Shown piece after piece: positions 14,264-23,336 of a stretch of DNA of 27,135 nucleotides. Under the pieces are notes generated by a model. That model was not told the DNA's origin. It ran no database searches and saw only the letters and a program-made list of their open reading frames with translations. Source of the stretch: an uncultured Subdoligranulum sp. (lineage in GTDB: Bacteria > Bacillota > Clostridia > Oscillospirales > Ruminococcaceae); assembly GCA_904374465.1 (NCBI GenBank), contig CAJFFY010000036.1:1-27135 (forward strand), given 5' to 3'. How positions within the stretch are numbered: position 1 is the first letter of the stretch; each line of letters opens with the position of its first letter. A program made the position numbers and the translations under genes.

Positions 14264-15370
14264 TCAGGCCAGTTCCTCGCGTACGCGCTGGAGTGCAACC
14301 TCAATGACACGGTCCATGTCATAGTATTTGTACTCACCCAGACGGCCGCCGAACAGCACCTGGGGCTGGGCGTCGGCCAGTTCCTTGTAACGGGCATACA
14401 GGGCACCGTTTTCTTCATCGTTGACGGGGTAGTACGGTTCGTCCCCCGGCTTCCACTCGGCGGAATACTCCCGGCTGATCACCGTCTTGGTACCCGGCTC
14501 GGTGGAACCGAAAACGAAGTGTTTGTGCTCGATGATGCGGGTGTACGGGGTTTCGGCATCGGTGTAGTTGATGACCGCATTGCCCTGGTAGTTGGGCATA
14601 TCCAGTACTTCGGTCTCAAAGCGGACGCTGCGGTACTGCAGGGTTCCCAGCTTGTAATCGAAGTAGGCGTCAATGGGGCCGGTATATACCACCTTGCGGG
14701 CCAGGGCATCCAGCGCCGCCCGATCCGCCAGATAGTCGGTGTTCAGGCGTACCTCGATGCCCTGCAGCAAGTTGGCCACCAATGCCGTATAGCCTTCCTC
14801 GGGAATACCCTGGTACAGTGCATTGAAGTAGTTGTTGTCAAAGGTGAACCGTACCGGCAGCCGTTTGATGATAAAGGCCGGCAGTGCCGTGCAGGGACGC
14901 CCCCACTGCTTTTCGGTATAGCCTTTGATGAGTTTTTCGTAGATGTCCATGCCCACCAGATTGATGGCCTGTTCTTCCAGATTGCGGGGATGCTCGGTGT
15001 AATGCTCGGCCCGCTGGGCTTCGATCTTGGCCTGGGCTTCGGCCGGCGTGATGACTCCCCACATCTTATTGAAGGTGTTCATATTGAAGGGCATGTTGTA
15101 CAGTTCACCCTTATAATTGGCCACCGGGGAATTGGTATACCGGTTGAACCTTGCAAACCGGTTTACATAGTCCCACACTTCTTGGTTGTTGGTATGGAAA
15201 ATATGGGCGCCATACCGATGTACCGCAATACCCTCGATCTCCTCGGTGTAGATATTGCCGGCAATGTGGTCCCGTTTGTCGATCACAAGGCAGCGCTTGC
15301 CCGCCGCTGTGGCTTCGTGGGCAAAAACTGCCCCGAACAAGCCGGCGCCGACGATCAGATAATCATACAT
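14264..15370 (-). CDS. glf: UDP-galactopyranose mutase
   Basis: A 368-residue FAD enzyme that converts UDP-galactopyranose to UDP-galactofuranose, the donor for galactofuranose in surface polysaccharides. The FAD-binding GxGxxG is GAGLFG (8-13) and the family core AGNIYTE ... HRYGAHIFHTNN follows (about 37-62). Other conserved parts are NRYTNSPVANYKGELYNMPF, EKQWGRP and the C-terminal FGGRLGEYKYYDMD that lines the flavin site. Length is normal. ATG 15370 has GAGGAGGAAC 8 bases upstream and overlaps the preceding stop by 8 bases. As last gene of the operon it shows that the polymer made here probably contains galactofuranose. Confidence 0.96.
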   Translation of the reverse strand: MYDYLIVGAGLFGAVFAHEATAAGKRCLVIDKRDHIAGNIYTEEIEGIAVHRYGAHIFHTNNQEVWDYVNRFARFNRYTNSPVANYKGELYNMPFNMNTFNKMWGVITPAEAQAKIEAQRAEHYTEHPRNLEEQAINLVGMDIYEKLIKGYTEKQWGRPCTALPAFIIKRLPVRFTFDNNYFNALYQGIPEEGYTALVANLLQGIEVRLNTDYLADRAALDALARKVVYTGPIDAYFDYKLGTLQYRSVRFETEVLDMPNYQGNAVINYTDAETPYTRIIEHKHFVFGSTEPGTKTVISREYSAEWKPGDEPYYPVNDEENGALYARYKELADAQPQVLFGGRLGEYKYYDMDRVIEVALQRVREELA

Positions 15371-17687
15371 AAGCTGGTTCCTCCTCTGGGATAGATGGTT
15401 TTGCCGGACGGCGGGTCCGCCGCACAGAACGCACGGCGGCTCCCACCAGACCCAGCAGGGTCAGCAGGCTGATGGCTTCCGCAATGCGCCAGGCCGGAAG
15501 CGGTGCATAGCGCACCTGCACCGTACCGCTGTAACCGGCAGGCAGGGTGAGCTGCAGGCAATGCCGTTCATCGGTCGCCAGCGCAAGTTCAGTGCCGTCG
15601 GCGGTATCCACTGCCCGGTAACCGCGGTAGGCCAGCAGCGGCAACTGTACCGTCACCGCATTCCCGGTGGGGTTGGTGCAGCGCACCGTCCTTCTGCCCA
15701 GCCACTGGGCACTGGCCGCCGGGTCCGACGCAGTGGCCTCCACCTTGCGGAAGAGAGAAAGATCGGTTCCGGCCGGCAGATATTCGTAGCCCATGGACTC
15801 ATAGGGACAATCGCTCAGGGATTCCACACTGACCATGGTCACCGGGCTTTGGTTGTACATGTAATCGCGGTAAAAAATGCCGGTATAAAGCAGCGTGGCC
15901 ACCACCAACGCTGCGGCCCCGTATTGTGCCCAGCGGGGCCGCGCCCGGTTGAGCAGGGCCAGGGCCAACACCGCAATCACCCCCAGCAATACCAGTGCCA
16001 CGTCCAGATACCGCCAGGCGAACTGAGGTTTTCGCAGGATTTCTGCCAGTTTTTCCGGCATTTTGCTGGTGATCCAGTCCCAGGGAAAAGCGGTACTGGA
16101 CAGCCAGGCGGCCAGCAGACAGAGAGCCAGACCGCCGCGCAGCCCCAGCCATTGCAGCCGGGCGACAGTGGTCCGATACCACTGTCTGCGCAGCAGGCAG
16201 CATACCAGAGCCAGAACCAGAGCCGTTACCCCCGCCGCTCCCAGGGTCAACGGCATGACGCCGTTGGTACTCCAGCCGGATGTGCCGCTGGGATAGCCGA
16301 AGAGGCTGAACAGCTGCATCAGATAGGTACCGCTGGACTGGATGGGATCGGAATGCACGTCGCTGATCATGATGTACTCGTGGCCCATTTCATCCAGAAA
16401 GGGCACCAGGAACCAGGCGCTGAGTCCCACCGCCAGCGCCGCCGCCTTGCCGGTGGCTGCCAGCCGGCGGGGCCGCAGCATGACATGCCCGTTGCACAGC
16501 CAGAACAGAACCAAGAAGAGGCCGGCCAGTTCGGCCGTCAGCAGGTGGCTCTGCACGATTCCGGCCATACCCAGCGCCAGCGGCAGCCAGTCCCGCGCCC
16601 GGGGGCGGTCCGCCCGGGCAATGGCCCAGGCCCCCTGCACCACCAGCGGCAGAAACGCCATGGCGGTATATTCCCCCACAGCAGCGCGCAGCAGCAGCAC
16701 GGTCAGGCGATAGGCCCCCAGGGTGTATGCGAAGGCCGCCACTGCGCCATAGGTTTTGTCCTGGCCGATTCGCGCAAAACTGTAGTAGGCAATCAGCATC
16801 GTCGCCGTATTGACCAGCACCACATAGATCTGGTAGCAGGTCTGCAGCGGCAGAAAAGCATTATACAGCAGCGCCGGCAGATACAGAAACAGATCGCAGT
16901 AATACAAAGAGGCGGCATCCCCGTAGCCGTTGAACCCGGCCGAAAGCATCCGCACCGGGAATTGTCCTTCCGCCAGGGACTGCCCCAACGCCCAGATGCG
17001 GAAACAGTGAAACCGCAGATCATGCCCCACATACAGGAAGTCGGTACAATAGGGCAGGCTGGCCAGCAGGATTCCCCCCGCCAGCAGTGCCGGTACCGCC
17101 CAGCCGCAGCGGGGTGCACGGGGCCCTTCCCCCAGGAACAGCAGTATCAGCAGTCCATCCACCACCACAAACAGCAACAGCCATTTCACCAGCGAAACCA
17201 CACGCCAGACGGGTTGCTCCTGCAGGGTGATGCTTTCCAGGGCAAAGGTTTGTCCTTCGGCGGGACTGGGAGTCACCGTCAGCACCAGATCCTCCACCGT
17301 AGTCGCCGTACCGATCCACAGACGGGCCGTGACGGCAGAGAAGGTATCGGTGAGGATGATTGCATCGCTCTGAACCGCCGCCGGATTTTTATCCGAGGCG
17401 AAGGTCAGGGTTGCCACGGTGTTTCCATCCACCCGCTGGGGTTCCTGCGGAAAGGTTGCCCGGTAGATCACGGTAACCCGATAGCCGCCAGAGGAAAGCG
17501 TCAGTGGAGCGGAGCACAGGCTCCCATCCTCGGTTTGCGTCAGGGCGTCGGACGGAACCGTACAGACAGCCAACGGCCGCAGCGCTCCTGCCGCCAGCGC
17601 CACCACAAACAACAGTTCCACCAGAAAGACCGCGCCGAACAGCGGGTGAACCTTCCAGAAGGCGCGGACGCGGGTTGTGGCGCTCAT
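15363..17687 (-). CDS. Large polytopic membrane protein, PTPS-related/YfhO-like, putative GT-C-type
   Basis: A 774-residue membrane protein. A first membrane segment (about 16-36) is followed by a beta-rich extracytoplasmic domain (about 40-160), a second segment (166-186) and then many hydrophobic segments up to about residue 570. A second outside domain and a last membrane segment near the C-terminus end with a short Arg-rich tail. The stretch GHDLRFHCFRI (221-231) with EGQFPVRM after it is the typical first-loop motif of the PTPS-related/YfhO membrane families, thought to be GT-C glycosyltransferases using polyprenyl-phosphate sugars. ATG 17687 overlaps the GT2 stop (ATGA); an in-frame TTG 21 bases upstream lacks support. 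Placed directly after the GT2 gene, it probably uses that enzyme's lipid-linked sugar (inference). Confidence 0.82.
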   Translation of the reverse strand: MSATTRVRAFWKVHPLFGAVFLVELLFVVALAAGALRPLAVCTVPSDALTQTEDGSLCSAPLTLSSGGYRVTVIYRATFPQEPQRVDGNTVATLTFASDKNPAAVQSDAIILTDTFSAVTARLWIGTATTVEDLVLTVTPSPAEGQTFALESITLQEQPVWRVVSLVKWLLLFVVVDGLLILLFLGEGPRAPRCGWAVPALLAGGILLASLPYCTDFLYVGHDLRFHCFRIWALGQSLAEGQFPVRMLSAGFNGYGDAASLYYCDLFLYLPALLYNAFLPLQTCYQIYVVLVNTATMLIAYYSFARIGQDKTYGAVAAFAYTLGAYRLTVLLLRAAVGEYTAMAFLPLVVQGAWAIARADRPRARDWLPLALGMAGIVQSHLLTAELAGLFLVLFWLCNGHVMLRPRRLAATGKAAALAVGLSAWFLVPFLDEMGHEYIMISDVHSDPIQSSGTYLMQLFSLFGYPSGTSGWSTNGVMPLTLGAAGVTALVLALVCCLLRRQWYRTTVARLQWLGLRGGLALCLLAAWLSSTAFPWDWITSKMPEKLAEILRKPQFAWRYLDVALVLLGVIAVLALALLNRARPRWAQYGAAALVVATLLYTGIFYRDYMYNQSPVTMVSVESLSDCPYESMGYEYLPAGTDLSLFRKVEATASDPAASAQWLGRRTVRCTNPTGNAVTVQLPLLAYRGYRAVDTADGTELALATDERHCLQLTLPAGYSGTVQVRYAPLPAWRIAEAISLLTLLGLVGAAVRSVRRTRRPAKPSIPEEEPAYV

Positions 17688-18622
17688 TGGTCGGCGGTGC
17701 GCTGCCAATGTTGCACCGTCTGAAGCTGGAACTCAAAATCCCGTGCATCCTTGGCCAGCTGGCTGGACAGAATGATGCCCGAGATAAAAAGCAACAGGGC
17801 CGCCACCAGCACAAAACAGCAGACAATCAGCGTGGGGAACCGGGGCACCAGGCCGGTGCGGAAATATTCATTCACCACAGGGGCCATGAAGCCGATGCCC
17901 AGCACGGCCAGCACCGCCGCCAGGATTCCAAAAAAGGCGAAAGGACGGTAGTTTTTGAACAGCCGGGCGATGGTTCCCAGCACCTTGAACCCGTCTGAAT
18001 AGGTGTTGAGCTTGCTCTCGGACCCTTCGGGCCGATCCCGATATTCAATGATTACATTGTCCACCTGCATGTTGCGTTGCAGGGCATGGATAGTCATCTC
18101 GGTCTCAATCTCAAACCCGCGGGAAAGCACCGGGTAGGTTTTGACAAACTGAAAGCTGAAGGCGCGATAGCCGGTCATGATATCCTTGATCTTACCGCCA
18201 AACAGATGGTTGGTGCAAAAGCGGACCAGATCGTTGCCAAAATTGTGGAACGGCCGTTTGTTCTGGGTGTAATAGGTGCTGGACAACCGGTCCCCCACCA
18301 CCATATCCGCCTGGCGCTGGGTGACGGCACGCACCATTTCAGGGGCGGCTTCCGCCGGATAGGTATCGTCCCCATCCACCAACACGTAGGCCTCGGCGTC
18401 GATTTCCCGGAACATCCGGCGCATCACGTTGCCCTTTCCCTGCTGATATTCATGCCGCACCACGGCACCGGCCCGGGCGGCCAGCTCCGCGGTACCATCG
18501 GTGGAATTGTTGTCGTACACATACACCGTTGCCTCGGGCAGCACCCGTTTAAAATCGGATACCACCTTTTCCACGGTCTTTGCCTCATTGTAGCAGGGAA
18601 TCAAAACAGCGATTTTGTCCAT
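17684..18622 (-). CDS. GT2 glycosyltransferase, polyprenyl-phosphate sugar synthase-like
   Basis: A 312-residue GT-A enzyme of family GT2, similar to dolichol/polyprenyl-phosphate mannose or glucose synthases. It begins IAVLIPCYNEAKTVEKVV; the sugar-nucleotide region is YVYDNNSTDGT (35-45) and the metal-binding acidic motif is VDGDDTYPA (82-90). Further conserved parts are DMVVGDR, KDIMTGYRAFS and EIETEMTIHA. Two C-terminal membrane segments lie about 226-250 and 264-288. It likely transfers a sugar to undecaprenyl phosphate on the inner leaflet for use outside by one of the large membrane proteins encoded next to it. ATG follows GAGAGGTCC. The 3' end overlaps the next gene by 4 bases. Confidence 0.92.
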   Translation of the reverse strand: MDKIAVLIPCYNEAKTVEKVVSDFKRVLPEATVYVYDNNSTDGTAELAARAGAVVRHEYQQGKGNVMRRMFREIDAEAYVLVDGDDTYPAEAAPEMVRAVTQRQADMVVGDRLSSTYYTQNKRPFHNFGNDLVRFCTNHLFGGKIKDIMTGYRAFSFQFVKTYPVLSRGFEIETEMTIHALQRNMQVDNVIIEYRDRPEGSESKLNTYSDGFKVLGTIARLFKNYRPFAFFGILAAVLAVLGIGFMAPVVNEYFRTGLVPRFPTLIVCCFVLVAALLLFISGIILSSQLAKDARDFEFQLQTVQHWQRTADQ

Positions 18623-18647
18623 ACAGTGGACCTCTCTTTCTTGCCTT

Positions 18648-21047
18648 TCACATCCAGAACTGTACCAGCCGGCTCACGGTGTAGTACAGCGACGGATTCA
18701 TACCCTGCAGCCAGGGCTCCATAGCGAACAGGGTGCAAAAACGATAGAACAGGCTCCAGGCCACCGCCGCAGCCATCGCCGTGCGCAGCCAGGGCAGCTG
18801 CCACAGGGCCAGCGTTTCGCCCACCTCGGCGCGGCGTGCCAGTACGGTTTCCGCCAGCATCCAGCACAGCGCGGCACCCAACAGCAATACCGGGCTGTAA
18901 TCCATCAGATAACGGTACAGAACACCGGCCATCTGGCAGTCCACCACCGTGATGACCAGTGTGGCGGCCATGGCCCCCCACACGATGCCGGCCGCACCGC
19001 GCCGGCGGCCCAGACTGCGCCGTGCCCCGGGGAGTACCGCCAGGGCCAGCGCCCAGGTGAAGGGGGTGGCCCCCAGCATGCCGCCGGTGAATTTTTCACT
19101 GATGGTGCGGATGACCGCATTGGTCTGCACGTCGCATTCCTGCAGGAAGGGAAAAACACCCTGCAGCCGCGGCAAATCCAGCAGGCTGGTGAAGACCGCC
19201 GGGCCGATACGCACCACATTGAAACCTCGGCGGGTCATATCGTTACCGGTAATGTTATAGTTGGCGCCGAAATCAAAGGGCGAACCGAACCGGGCGGCGT
19301 TGTACCACATCAGACCGGCTGCCACCAGCACCACAGGCAGAGCAAAGGCTGCCAGTTCCCGCAGACCGGCCCGGCTGCGCAGTCGCCCGCCCGCACCATA
19401 GCGGTTCCAGAAGATGGGCACCGCCAACAGCGCGAACAGTTCCATCTGGGGACGGCACCCGGCCACCAGCGCCACACACAGGCTCCCCAGTGCCAGCCGC
19501 AGGGTCAGCAAGCCGCCCTGCTCCACCGGGGTGGCGGCTGCAGCCAGCCAGAGCCAGAGGCCCAGCAGCAGCAGCGCCGCGCCGCAGACGATCACATACT
19601 CATAAATATAGGGACGTTCCAGCAGGTTATACAGTTGACTGCCCAGCATCAGGGCCGCCACACTGAGCAGGTAGGCGGCAGAGGATATGCGCGGGAACCA
19701 GCGGCGCACCACCTGCCCCATCACACCAAAACAGCTGAGCAGGAAGACCAGCCCCAGAACCACCATGCAGGGCGCATAGGCCAGATTCTGGATGCCGGTG
19801 ATGGCCTCGAAGGGCAGCTGGAACAACAGGCAGGGCACGATACCAAAATAGACATAGTACCGGCCATTGTAATAGGCATGATCCCAGCGTCCCCCCTCCA
19901 CCTGGGCCTCACTGCGGGCGGTGGGGTCATAGGGGTTATCCAGGGCAGCCAAAGCGGCGGGCGGGTCCTCCTCCAGGTCCAGGCGGCCATTGAGCAGGCT
20001 GTGCGCCAGCGCGCCGTACTGCTGGTACACAAAGCTGACGGTGCTTTCTCCGTCCCAGTAGGCCGTGTTGTAACTTTCGGTGGCCAGACCGGTATTGCCC
20101 GGCTCCCAGAAAGGCACCACCACCACAAAGGCAGCCAATACCAACCCCAGCACCAGAGCAGCCCCGCGGTCACAGAGATTGCCAGCCAGCCAGCGACGCT
20201 TCCAAAGACCGCTGGCCGGGCGAAGCCCGTACAACGCCAGCAACGCCAGAAAGACCGCCCCACAGCGCAGCGCCGAGAAATCCAACGGCCGGGGTGTGTT
20301 GGCCGTAATACCGGTCACCGTGATGGCCACCGGATACTGGGCATAGGTGCTGCTGTACCCGCTGGCCGTCAGCGTCAGCGTGCCCACCTTGCCGGTCAGG
20401 TCCAGGCTGATGGTATGGGTGCGTGGCGCCTGGGTGCCCACCTGCCAGGTCCCGAAGGTATTCAACCCGCTGTTGGCTTCGTCGGTGGCTTCAATCTTGA
20501 AGAAAAGAGCGCTGTCGGCGTGCAAAGGGTCGGTATCATCGTTGACCAGTCCATCCAGATGCAGATTGTAGATGGGCCGGTCCAGATTCAGAAAGCGCAG
20601 GTAGGCGCGCTGCTCGTCCAGTGTATAGGTACCGTTGCCCCGCCCTACGTTCACATTGGGGTCCAGATAATCCATCAGTTGGAACGGCTTGTAGCTGTGG
20701 GTATTGAAGTAGGCCACATTGCCCACAAACATTTCCGCCCCCAGGGCTGTCACCGCCAGCAGCGGTACCACAAAGCGCAGACCGCGCCGCCCCAGGGCAC
20801 GAAGCCCTGCCAGACAGAACCCTGCCCATCCGCACAGCGCCGCCACTGCCAACATCCGGAAGGCGTCAAACCCCACGTTGAGGCCGGGCCGATGGTAGGC
20901 ACACAGGCAGAACACCCAGGTGGTCGCCCACAGGCCCGCCGCCCAGCCCAGATCCACCGGGCGGATGCTGCGGTGGGTCAGTACCGCCGGAAGCATCCCG
21001 AATACGCCCGCGATGAGCGCCGTTGTAACCAAAGCCAGCACCAGCAT
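18648..21047 (-). CDS. Large polytopic membrane protein of a polysaccharide cluster, putative GT-C-type
   Basis: A 799-residue membrane protein without a named family that I can assign. Hydrophobic segments at about 2-22, 35-50, 66-82 and 92-108 precede a beta-rich extracytoplasmic domain (about 110-258, with LTGKVGTLTLTASGY). About ten further membrane segments follow between 262 and 780. An outside loop near 320-385 holds acidic and aromatic residues (ESYNTAYWDGE, GGRWDHAYYNGRYY) of the kind seen in GT-C enzymes. Its place between glycosyltransferases suggests a polymer-modifying glycosyltransferase or a polymerase-like role, which is inference. ATG has GAGAGGGGA upstream. An AT-rich 61-base gap separates it from the preceding gene, and 25 bases separate it from the GT2 gene. 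Confidence 0.8.
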   Translation of the reverse strand: MLVLALVTTALIAGVFGMLPAVLTHRSIRPVDLGWAAGLWATTWVFCLCAYHRPGLNVGFDAFRMLAVAALCGWAGFCLAGLRALGRRGLRFVVPLLAVTALGAEMFVGNVAYFNTHSYKPFQLMDYLDPNVNVGRGNGTYTLDEQRAYLRFLNLDRPIYNLHLDGLVNDDTDPLHADSALFFKIEATDEANSGLNTFGTWQVGTQAPRTHTISLDLTGKVGTLTLTASGYSSTYAQYPVAITVTGITANTPRPLDFSALRCGAVFLALLALYGLRPASGLWKRRWLAGNLCDRGAALVLGLVLAAFVVVVPFWEPGNTGLATESYNTAYWDGESTVSFVYQQYGALAHSLLNGRLDLEEDPPAALAALDNPYDPTARSEAQVEGGRWDHAYYNGRYYVYFGIVPCLLFQLPFEAITGIQNLAYAPCMVVLGLVFLLSCFGVMGQVVRRWFPRISSAAYLLSVAALMLGSQLYNLLERPYIYEYVIVCGAALLLLGLWLWLAAAATPVEQGGLLTLRLALGSLCVALVAGCRPQMELFALLAVPIFWNRYGAGGRLRSRAGLRELAAFALPVVLVAAGLMWYNAARFGSPFDFGANYNITGNDMTRRGFNVVRIGPAVFTSLLDLPRLQGVFPFLQECDVQTNAVIRTISEKFTGGMLGATPFTWALALAVLPGARRSLGRRRGAAGIVWGAMAATLVITVVDCQMAGVLYRYLMDYSPVLLLGAALCWMLAETVLARRAEVGETLALWQLPWLRTAMAAAVAWSLFYRFCTLFAMEPWLQGMNPSLYYTVSRLVQFWM

Positions 21048-21108
21048 GGGCGGCTATCCCCTCTCCGTTTTGTAATTCAATACATTTTGTAGTATTACAA
21101 TTTGTATT

Positions 21109-22161
21109 TTATACCGCAGCGTACTTTTTGCACTGTTCCAACCAGAAGGCTGCGGTCTTGTCCCAGCTGTATTTGGCCAATACTTCTGTGGGCGGTGCCA
21201 CCGGTTGGGCCAGCAGAGCGTCCAGATCCACATCATAATCGTTGGGATCAAAGTACCGGGCCGTATCGCCGTACAGTTCCGGCAGGCAACTGGCGCGGGC
21301 CAACGCGATGGGGGCGCCCAGGGACAGCGCTTCCAGCGGCGGAATGCCGAAGCCCTCAAAGACGGCCGGGTGCAGGAAGAGTTTGCAGTGCTTCATCAGC
21401 GCGGCGTTTTCCCCGTCACTGACATACCCGGGATAAAAAACGTTCTCGGTGTCCTTGGCTTCGGCATCGTCACCGAAAGCACGCAGATCCTTGCCGCCCG
21501 CCACCACAAAGGTCTTGTCGGGGTTGCGGCGGGCCACTTCCCGGATCCACTTGAAGTTTTTGTGCTTGGCCAGACTGCCCAGGGCATAAAAGTATTCCCC
21601 TTTAGTGACGCCGGGCAGCTTGTCAAAAATTGCTTCATCGGGCACCACATTCCGCATGTGCTCCCAGCCATTGTAGGTCACACCGATCTTGTCCAGAGGA
21701 ATGCCCAGCTTCCGGCTGATCAGCCGACGCTGATCCTCGCTGACCGTAAAGACCTGCCGGGCAAACCACTTGGTGGACAGACAGTGCACCCAGAACTTGA
21801 AACGGAAAAAGCCCCGGTCGGTATCCATCACCAGGGGGCGGATGTCGTGCAGCACCACCACACTGCGCCGGGTCATGAGCATATCGCTGGCCAGCCCCAC
21901 AAAAAATGCGTGGTTGCGGCGCAGGTAGGCCGGCAACACGGCCATGTTGTAAAAATACTTAACGGCCTTGAGCGGAACCAGCCGGATATTTTTCAATTCC
22001 GGCAGATGGATGGGCCGTCCGTCGTCGCGGTAGGCAATGCGCACATCCAGGCCGGTGCCCTCCAGCAGGGCATCCAGCCGCACAACGGTTTCGTAGACAT
22101 AGCGCGGAATGCCCGTGATATTATCGCACAGTACCGTGCCGTTGATGACGATGGGATTCAA
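21109..22161 (-). CDS. GT-B glycosyltransferase (GT4-like)
   Basis: A 350-residue cytoplasmic GT-B enzyme that adds a sugar to the lipid-linked oligosaccharide. The N-terminal domain has NITGIPRYVYE; the C-terminal donor domain shows YALGSLAKHKNFKWI, VVAGGKD and the retaining-GT signature FEGFGIPPLEALSLGAPI (E-x7-E). The start is TTG at 22161, with AGGAGG 7 bases upstream and a 4-base overlap (TTGA) with the preceding stop; the open frame 24 codons further upstream lies within the previous gene and is not needed. Donor and acceptor cannot be inferred. The protein is complete. Confidence 0.9.
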   Translation of the reverse strand: MNPIVINGTVLCDNITGIPRYVYETVVRLDALLEGTGLDVRIAYRDDGRPIHLPELKNIRLVPLKAVKYFYNMAVLPAYLRRNHAFFVGLASDMLMTRRSVVVLHDIRPLVMDTDRGFFRFKFWVHCLSTKWFARQVFTVSEDQRRLISRKLGIPLDKIGVTYNGWEHMRNVVPDEAIFDKLPGVTKGEYFYALGSLAKHKNFKWIREVARRNPDKTFVVAGGKDLRAFGDDAEAKDTENVFYPGYVSDGENAALMKHCKLFLHPAVFEGFGIPPLEALSLGAPIALARASCLPELYGDTARYFDPNDYDVDLDALLAQPVAPPTEVLAKYSWDKTAAFWLEQCKKYAAV

Positions 22162-23312
22162 TCCAGTTCCTCCTTCTCCCAATGGGAGCAGTCCAGCAAT
22201 TGCTGTTGCCAGTCTGCCATGCGGCGGGCACAATAGGCGCGCAGCTCCTCCTCGAACCGCTGTTCACTGAAGGAACGACTGTGTTCGCGGATTTCCTCTT
22301 TCGTACAGGCCACCCCGTCCCGTTCAAACACCTCAATGCAATGCATCAGGCTCTCGGGGGTCTGTTCGCTAAACCAATAGCCGGTCTTGCCGGGCAGCAC
22401 CGTCTCGCAGGCGCCGCCCCGGCCATAGGCCAGCACCGGCGTACCGGCCGACTGCGCCTCCACCGGTGTGATGCCAAAGTCCTCCTCCCCGGGGAAGAGG
22501 AACGCCTTGGCCCGCAGATAGTAGTTGCGCACCTGTTCATCGGTCAGGCCGCCGCCCTTGAATTCGATGGTGGGCCCGGCCATGGCCTTCAACTTGGATT
22601 CCTCGCCGCCGGCACCGATGACCACCAGCCGTTTGCCCAGTTTGGTACAGGCTGCCACGGCCAGATCCATGCGCTTATACCAGGTCAGACGTCCCACCAC
22701 CAGGTAGAAATCTTCCTTTTTCACAAAGGGCGCTTCGTTGATATGGCAGCAGGGATAAATCACATCGCTGTCCCGGCGATAGTATTTTTTGATGCGCTGG
22801 GCGATATAGTGGGAGTTGGCGATAAAATAGTCCACCCGGTCGGCGGCGCACTTGTCCCAGATACGCATCTTGTGCATCTGATGGGGCATAACCGCACGCA
22901 CCAACCAGTTGGCATTATCCCGGTAGGTGTAGTAAAAATCCCACACATAGCGGATGGGGGTATGGCAATAACAGATGTGCACCGCGTCGGGCCGGGTAAT
23001 CACCCCTTTGGAGCAGGACGAGGAGGAGGACAACACCAGGTCGTACTCCGACAGGTCCAGGGCCTCAAAGGCGCCGGGCATCAGTGGCAACAGGTTTTTA
23101 TACAGTTTGGTGGCAAAGGGAAGTTTCTGGATCCAGGTGGTGCGGATGTCGTAATCCTTGAACCACACAGGCATCTTTTTTTCGTCGTACACCAGGGTGT
23201 AGATCACCGCGTCGGGAAAGACATGGTGCATGCAATCCACCACCCGGTCGGCACCGGCATAGGTAACCAGCCAGTCATGTACGATGGCAACTTTCGGTTT
23301 GGTCATACTCAT
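22158..23312 (-). CDS. GT4 family glycosyltransferase (WbaZ-like)
   Basis: A 384-residue retaining GT-B glycosyltransferase resembling mannosyltransferases of O-antigen and capsule clusters. The start region reads PKVAIVHDWLVTYAGADRVV; CYCHTPIRYVWDFYYTYRDN is typical of the WbaZ-type group. In the donor half are VVGRLTWYKRMDLAV, VVIGAGGEESKL and PGEEDFGITPVEAQSAG with the E-x7-E pair. ATG 23312 is favoured: GGGTGA lies 6 bases before it, and the in-frame GTG 9 bases upstream is part of that site. It lies 24 bases after the priming transferase gene. The last bases overlap the next gene (TTGA). Confidence 0.92.
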   Translation of the reverse strand: MSMTKPKVAIVHDWLVTYAGADRVVDCMHHVFPDAVIYTLVYDEKKMPVWFKDYDIRTTWIQKLPFATKLYKNLLPLMPGAFEALDLSEYDLVLSSSSSCSKGVITRPDAVHICYCHTPIRYVWDFYYTYRDNANWLVRAVMPHQMHKMRIWDKCAADRVDYFIANSHYIAQRIKKYYRRDSDVIYPCCHINEAPFVKKEDFYLVVGRLTWYKRMDLAVAACTKLGKRLVVIGAGGEESKLKAMAGPTIEFKGGGLTDEQVRNYYLRAKAFLFPGEEDFGITPVEAQSAGTPVLAYGRGGACETVLPGKTGYWFSEQTPESLMHCIEVFERDGVACTKEEIREHSRSFSEQRFEEELRAYCARRMADWQQQLLDCSHWEKEELD

Positions 23313-23336
23313 AGATTTCACCCGACTTTCCGTGGG

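Noticed and set aside
15561..21092. Open frames of 720 and 825 codons on the plus strand
   Set aside because: They are Gln/His/Gly-rich shadows of the polysaccharide membrane proteins and GT2 gene on the other strand, without motifs or ribosome-binding sites.
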